Source of the DNA: Chitinophaga varians
Lineage (GTDB): Bacteria; Bacteroidota; Bacteroidia; Chitinophagales; Chitinophagaceae
Assembly (NCBI RefSeq): GCF_012641275.1
Contig: NZ_JABAIA010000003.1
Location: 372,001-436,000 of the forward strand
Direction of reading: 5' to 3'
DNA length: 64,000 nucleotides
Shown here: positions 60,148-64,000 of the stretch, piece after piece
Numbering within the stretch: position 1 is the first letter of the stretch
How the letters are laid out: every line of letters starts with the position of its first letter
Position numbers and translations under genes: made by a program
Notes under the pieces: generated by a model
Seen by the model: the letters and a program-made list of their open reading frames with translations, nothing else
Told to the model about the DNA's origin: nothing
The model's database searches: none

Positions 60148-63100
60148 ATGAGAAAAGTTTTACTCTTCGCAATGGCGCTGTCGTGTAGCATAACAGCGTT
60201 TGCGCAGGATTACTGGAGGCCGCATACTGCCGCCGCCGGGATCACTAAAGACAAAGCCGTTGCCCGGCTTGCATTTCCAGCCACCTACAAATTGTTTGAC
60301 CTGAACATCGCTCCTTTACGGAGTGAAGTGTTTAAAACGGTCGACAGCAAACAGGCCCGCACCACCATTATCTCCCTGCCCAATGCGGACGGGCAAATTG
60401 AGCAATACGAAATCAGGGAGGCTTCCAATTTCGAACCTGCCTTACAGGCACGCTTTCCGGAGATAAGGGCTTTCTCCGGTAAAGGTATTACCGACAAACA
60501 AGCCACTTTAAAACTGAGCATTTCCCCGCAGGGAGTACAGGCCATGGTGTTCCGTACTGAAAAAGAGAGCGAATTTATTGAGCCTTATTCTGCTGACCAC
60601 ACGGTATACACCGTGTTCAAAAAACAAGCAAAAACCTTACCCTGGAAGTGTTCTACTCCTGAACAGAAACTGGCCACCGGCATCGGTCACCAGGTAGGCA
60701 CCGTGGCACGGTCTACCGGCGATGCGAAGACCTTACGCCTGGCACAATCTGTTACGGCGGAATACTCCAACTATTTCGGCGCTACCAGCGCTTCTCAGGT
60801 CAACCTCGTACTGGCGGCCATCAATGCTACGCTGACCCGTTGCAATGGCGTCTATGAAAAAGACCTGGCCATCCATCTGAACCTGATCGCAGGGGTTACC
60901 AACATTATTTTTTATGATCCGTCAACAGATCCTTATTCTGATGCATCACAAGGTGCCGGCGGAGCATGGAACAGTGAATTACAGAATACGCTGACCACCA
61001 AAATAGGGGCGGCGAACTATGATATCGGCCACCTGTTTGGTGCATCCGGCGGCGGCGGTAATGCCGGCTGTATCGGTTGTATCTGTGTCGATAATCAAAA
61101 GGGGAGCGGTTTTACTTCTCCCGCTGATAACATCCCCCAGGGAGATAATTTCGATATCGACTATGTGGTGCACGAAGTAGGCCACCAGCTGGGCGCCAAC
61201 CATACCTTCTCCATGAGCAATGAAGGCACCGGTGTTAACGTGGAACCTGGTTCCGGTATTACCATTATGGGGTATGCCGGTATTACCAGCCAGGATATCG
61301 CCCCGCACTCCATCGCCTTCTATCATGCTGCTTCCATTGCACAGATCCAGGCCAATCTTGCCGGCAAGACCTGCCCGGTAACGACCAGCATCTCCGGTAC
61401 CAACGCCACACCCGTGGTAAATGCCGGCGGCAATTTTACAATTCCCATCAGCACGCCGTTTGCGCTGACCGGTTCAGCTACCGATGCTAATCCCGGTGAT
61501 GTGCTGACCTATTCCTGGGAGCAGAATGACAACGCCACTTCTTCACAAACAGGATCGGCCAGCGTGGCCAGCGCCACCAAGGCAACCGGTCCTAACTGGA
61601 TATCCTACGCGCCTACCACTTCCCCGGTAAGGTATTTCCCCAAACTGGCCACTATCCTGGCGGGCGGCCTGGTGTCCGGCCCATTGCCCGGTGGCGACGC
61701 AGGTGCTAATACCGAAGCATTAAGCTCCGTCGGCAGAACGTTGAAATTCCGCCTGACCGTCAGGGACAACGTGCCTTACAGCTCTACGGCGCCGGTGACC
61801 ATAGGGCAGACCAACTTCGCGGATGCCACGATAACAGTGACCAATACGTCCGGTCCTTTCGCGATAACAGCTCCCAATACCAATGTATCATGGGCAGGTA
61901 ATTCATCACAAACAGTTACCTGGAACGTGGCCAATACCAACACCGGTGCGGTTAGCTGCGCCAATGTCAAAATATCCATCTCCACAGATGGCGGCAATAC
62001 CTTCAGCACACTGGTGGCCAGCACTCCTAACGACGGCAGTGAAGCGATCACGGTGCCCAATACGCCTACCACCAATGCCAGGATAAAAGTGGAAGCGGTA
62101 GGTAATATCTTCTTTGATATTTCCAATGCCGACTTTACCATTACCTCCGGCTCTGGTTGCGCTTCACCGGCAGGACTGACAGCTTCCGCCATCACCACTA
62201 CTTCCGCTACCGTAGCATGGACAGCCGTGAGCGGCGCCGTATCATACGATGTGGACTATAAGGCTACTTCCTCTTCCACCTGGACCAACGCCGCCACAGC
62301 CACCACCGCTGTTTCCGTGAACCTGACAGGCCTTGCCTCCGGTACTGCCTACGACTACAGGATAAGGACCAATTGCAGCAGCGGCAGCAGCGCTTATGCA
62401 GCATCACAGTTCACTACGACTTCCACCGGCACCTGTAATGCACCGGCAGGTCTGACCAGTTCTGCTGTAACCGCTGCCAGCGCTACGCTCAGCTGGACCG
62501 CCGCTAGTGGTGCTGTATCGTACGATGTAGACTACAAGCCTAATACCTCGTCTACCTGGACCAATGCAGCCACTGCCACCACCGCCACCTCCGTGAACGT
62601 AAGCGGTTTAACATCCGCTACTTTGTATGACTGGAGAGTGAGGACCAATTGTAGCAGTGGTAGCAGCACTTACACCGCTGCACAGTTTACCACTTTAACC
62701 GCTTCCGGTTGTGCCAACCCATTGGACAACTCCACCAATGGAACGACTGCCGGCGCTGCTACCATTCCGTTTAACACCGATGTTACCGGTTTGATCAGCC
62801 CAAGCGGAGATGTGGACCATTACAAATTTGTGATCACTACTGGTGGTACTATTACCATCACGCTGGGGACTTTGCCCGGTGATTACGATTTGAAACTGCT
62901 GAACAGCGCCGGTACACAGCTGGCGATATCACAGGCTGCCGGTACTTCCAATGAAACGATCAGCAGGACCGTTACGCCGGGTACCTATTATGCACAGGTG
63001 TATGGCTACAATGGCGCCAACAGCGCAACTTCCTGCTATACCTTACGGGTACAGTTAGGTACGGCCAGCCGCACCGACAATGACGTCGTTGTCAGCAAGG

Positions 63101-63366
63101 AAGGAACAGATATCAAAGAAATCAAAGGACAAAAGGTGGACATCTTCCCGAATCCTGTCAATAATATCGTGAACATCAGCCTTACCGGTTTCACCGGAAA
63201 ATCTGAAGTGAGCATGCTGGACGTGAATGGCCGTGAGGTGTTGCGCAGGGAAGTGGGGCTTGTGAATTCACAGCTGGACATTTCTTCGCTGCCTCCGGGC
63301 GTTTATCTGATCAGGGTGAAGAATGGCGTGAAGCAGGTGTATCTGAAGAAAATAGTGAAACAGTAA
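60148..63366 (+). CDS. Secreted reprolysin-like zinc metallopeptidase with FN3, PPC and T9SS type A domains
   Basis: A 1072-residue secreted protein. A signal peptide (FAMALSCSITAFA) precedes a propeptide-like region (20-190). The M12-like catalytic domain (about 195-410) has the zinc motif HEVGHQLGANH at 342-352 (His342, His346, His352 as ligands, Glu343 catalytic) and a Met-turn in ITIMGYAG. Then come Ig/PKD-like segments (about 415-660), two FN3 domains (about 669-760 and 761-850), a PPC-like domain (about 853-970; SGDVDHYKFVI), and a T9SS type A sorting domain (about 990-1072; VDIFPNPVNN). It is predicted to be exported to the cell surface or medium as a protease. Upstream lies the 15-bp tandem repeat. 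Confidence 0.93.
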   Translation: MRKVLLFAMALSCSITAFAQDYWRPHTAAAGITKDKAVARLAFPATYKLFDLNIAPLRSEVFKTVDSKQARTTIISLPNADGQIEQYEIREASNFEPALQARFPEIRAFSGKGITDKQATLKLSISPQGVQAMVFRTEKESEFIEPYSADHTVYTVFKKQAKTLPWKCSTPEQKLATGIGHQVGTVARSTGDAKTLRLAQSVTAEYSNYFGATSASQVNLVLAAINATLTRCNGVYEKDLAIHLNLIAGVTNIIFYDPSTDPYSDASQGAGGAWNSELQNTLTTKIGAANYDIGHLFGASGGGGNAGCIGCICVDNQKGSGFTSPADNIPQGDNFDIDYVVHEVGHQLGANHTFSMSNEGTGVNVEPGSGITIMGYAGITSQDIAPHSIAFYHAASIAQIQANLAGKTCPVTTSISGTNATPVVNAGGNFTIPISTPFALTGSATDANPGDVLTYSWEQNDNATSSQTGSASVASATKATGPNWISYAPTTSPVRYFPKLATILAGGLVSGPLPGGDAGANTEALSSVGRTLKFRLTVRDNVPYSSTAPVTIGQTNFADATITVTNTSGPFAITAPNTNVSWAGNSSQTVTWNVANTNTGAVSCANVKISISTDGGNTFSTLVASTPNDGSEAITVPNTPTTNARIKVEAVGNIFFDISNADFTITSGSGCASPAGLTASAITTTSATVAWTAVSGAVSYDVDYKATSSSTWTNAATATTAVSVNLTGLASGTAYDYRIRTNCSSGSSAYAASQFTTTSTGTCNAPAGLTSSAVTAASATLSWTAASGAVSYDVDYKPNTSSTWTNAATATTATSVNVSGLTSATLYDWRVRTNCSSGSSTYTAAQFTTLTASGCANPLDNSTNGTTAGAATIPFNTDVTGLISPSGDVDHYKFVITTGGTITITLGTLPGDYDLKLLNSAGTQLAISQAAGTSNETISRTVTPGTYYAQVYGYNGANSATSCYTLRVQLGTASRTDNDVVVSKEGTDIKEIKGQKVDIFPNPVNNIVNISLTGFTGKSEVSMLDVNGREVLRREVGLVNSQLDISSLPPGVYLIRVKNGVKQVYLKKIVKQ

Positions 63367-63390
63367 GCAGACTACAGGACCTGATATAGT

Positions 63391-63424
63391 AAAAGGACGT
63401 CTCATGGATTTGAGACGTCCTTTT
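63391..63424. terminator. Bidirectional terminator hairpin
   Basis: A perfect 14-bp stem (63391-63404 with 63411-63424, loop TGGATT) with A and T flanks lies between convergent genes. Confidence 0.8.
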
Positions 63425-63428
63425 TGTT

Positions 63429-64000
63429 TTAGAAGTTAGTGCTGATAATGAGATTGTTTCTGTCTGAAGTAGCGAAGTCCATCGGCAGGATACCGTATCT
63501 GCCATGTGTGTTGTTGGTAAAGAAGGTGTTGATCTGCGGATTGATGGCGTTAGAAACGGTGGTAATGCTGGGAATGCCGAATATCAGTGGTTTGTAGCCG
63601 CTGGTGAAATTGATGTACAGCGTTGACGGTGTGCCGTTTTTAGCTTCGTTCAGCAGGGTGGTGATGCCGGACCATTTGGCGTTGTTGTCCGGTACCTGGT
63701 ACTGGTCCTGTACGCGCAGGGTGGAATTGCTGTTGTTGATGGTGAAAGTGGTGTTGTCGGCCCAGTTGGTGGCTTCAATGCCTTTAGGCGTAGCGGACGC
63801 GCCGAATCTTCTGAGCAACACTATTTTGCCGCGTACATCGCCGAGGTTGGGCACGGTGGCGGACAGATACCATTTGCCCGGTTGCTGGGCAGTATAGCTG
63901 TCAAATGTCTGCTCGAAAGTCCTGGTGTTGTTGGTCGCGTCGTATTCTTCCTTCACGCTCATCACGATGGTCTCTGTAGGATTGGCCGACAGGAAGGCGT
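63429..64000 (-). CDS. Phosphatidylinositol-specific phospholipase C-like protein, C-terminal part
   Basis: The frame runs off the window edge at 64000, so the N-terminus with the first catalytic His is missing. The visible about 190 residues match the second half of bacterial PI-PLC (PLC-X domain): FLSANPTETIVMSVK near the edge, the strand GKIVLLRRFG, then GIEATNWADNTTF, and a late stretch ending in STNF. Bacterial PI-PLC cleaves phosphatidylinositol headgroups without calcium; the family call fits, the substrate is not proven. The stop codon lies just after the bidirectional terminator. Confidence 0.85.
   Translation of the reverse strand, partial: AFLSANPTETIVMSVKEEYDATNNTRTFEQTFDSYTAQQPGKWYLSATVPNLGDVRGKIVLLRRFGASATPKGIEATNWADNTTFTINNSNSTLRVQDQYQVPDNNAKWSGITTLLNEAKNGTPSTLYINFTSGYKPLIFGIPSITTVSNAINPQINTFFTNNTHGRYGILPMDFATSDRNNLIISTNF

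Noticed and set aside
59931..60188. A frame through the 15-bp repeat encoding a repeated LKQPL unit
   Set aside because: It overlaps the signal peptide of the metallopeptidase in another frame and its repetitiveness comes from the tandem repeat.

Overview
The window looks like chromosomal DNA of a Bacteroidota bacterium, most likely a Chitinophaga-type member of the Chitinophagaceae. The reasons are: three proteins with type IX secretion (T9SS) C-terminal signals, a PorP/SprF-family protein, many Bacteroidota-style lipoproteins and signal peptides, TAnnTTTG-type -7 promoter elements, and a reg_prop-type sensor kinase. No rRNA, tRNA, CRISPR array, phage or intact insertion sequence was recognised. 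These assignments come from reading the sequence and family knowledge; no database search was run.

Layout. 1-2.8 kb: the end of an AraC-family regulator and an ABC ATPase/membrane protein pair. 3-5.7 kb: a DUF1963 (YwqG-like) protein convergent with a large protein of unknown family. 5.9-9.8 kb: a beta-helix lipoprotein, a small degenerate Hint-like protein, a basic-secretory-protein-type metallopeptidase lipoprotein and a SnoaL-like protein. 9.9-12.6 kb: a B12-binding radical SAM enzyme divergent from a bulb-lectin protein with a possible cysteine-peptidase-like domain; inverted repeats mark the region between them. 12.7-19 kb: a T9SS-exported purple-acid-phosphatase-like protein, a di-haem peroxidase and an unknown lipoprotein. 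19-21.5 kb: an XRE-pentapeptide-repeat fusion, an alpha/beta hydrolase and a small acidic protein. 21.7-25.4 kb: a sensor kinase and a LuxR-type response regulator, convergent with overlapping 3' ends.

26.0-53.8 kb is the centrepiece. One gene of about 24.8 kb encodes a surface protein of about 8,260 residues. It has a signal peptide, a beta-helix region, seven LamG/DUF8202-like modules, 36 Calx-beta-type repeats, a DUF11-like domain and a type B (CHU_C) T9SS signal. It is followed within tens of bases by a PorP/SprF-family gene and a TPR-PD40-OmpA gene. By analogy with SprB-SprF of Flavobacterium johnsoniae, this looks like a dedicated secretion, anchoring and adhesin locus, and the adjacent two-component pair is a candidate regulator. 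The repeat array contains a four-repeat block duplicated as a unit.

53.8-64 kb: a possible 37-residue ORF, a GH2 glycosidase with a discoidin-like domain, an Old Yellow Enzyme/MFS efflux pair with overlapping ends, about 690 bp of noncoding sequence (probable gene debris, a hairpin and a 15-bp tandem repeat), a large T9SS-exported reprolysin-like metallopeptidase, and the C-terminal part of a phosphatidylinositol-specific phospholipase C running off the end.
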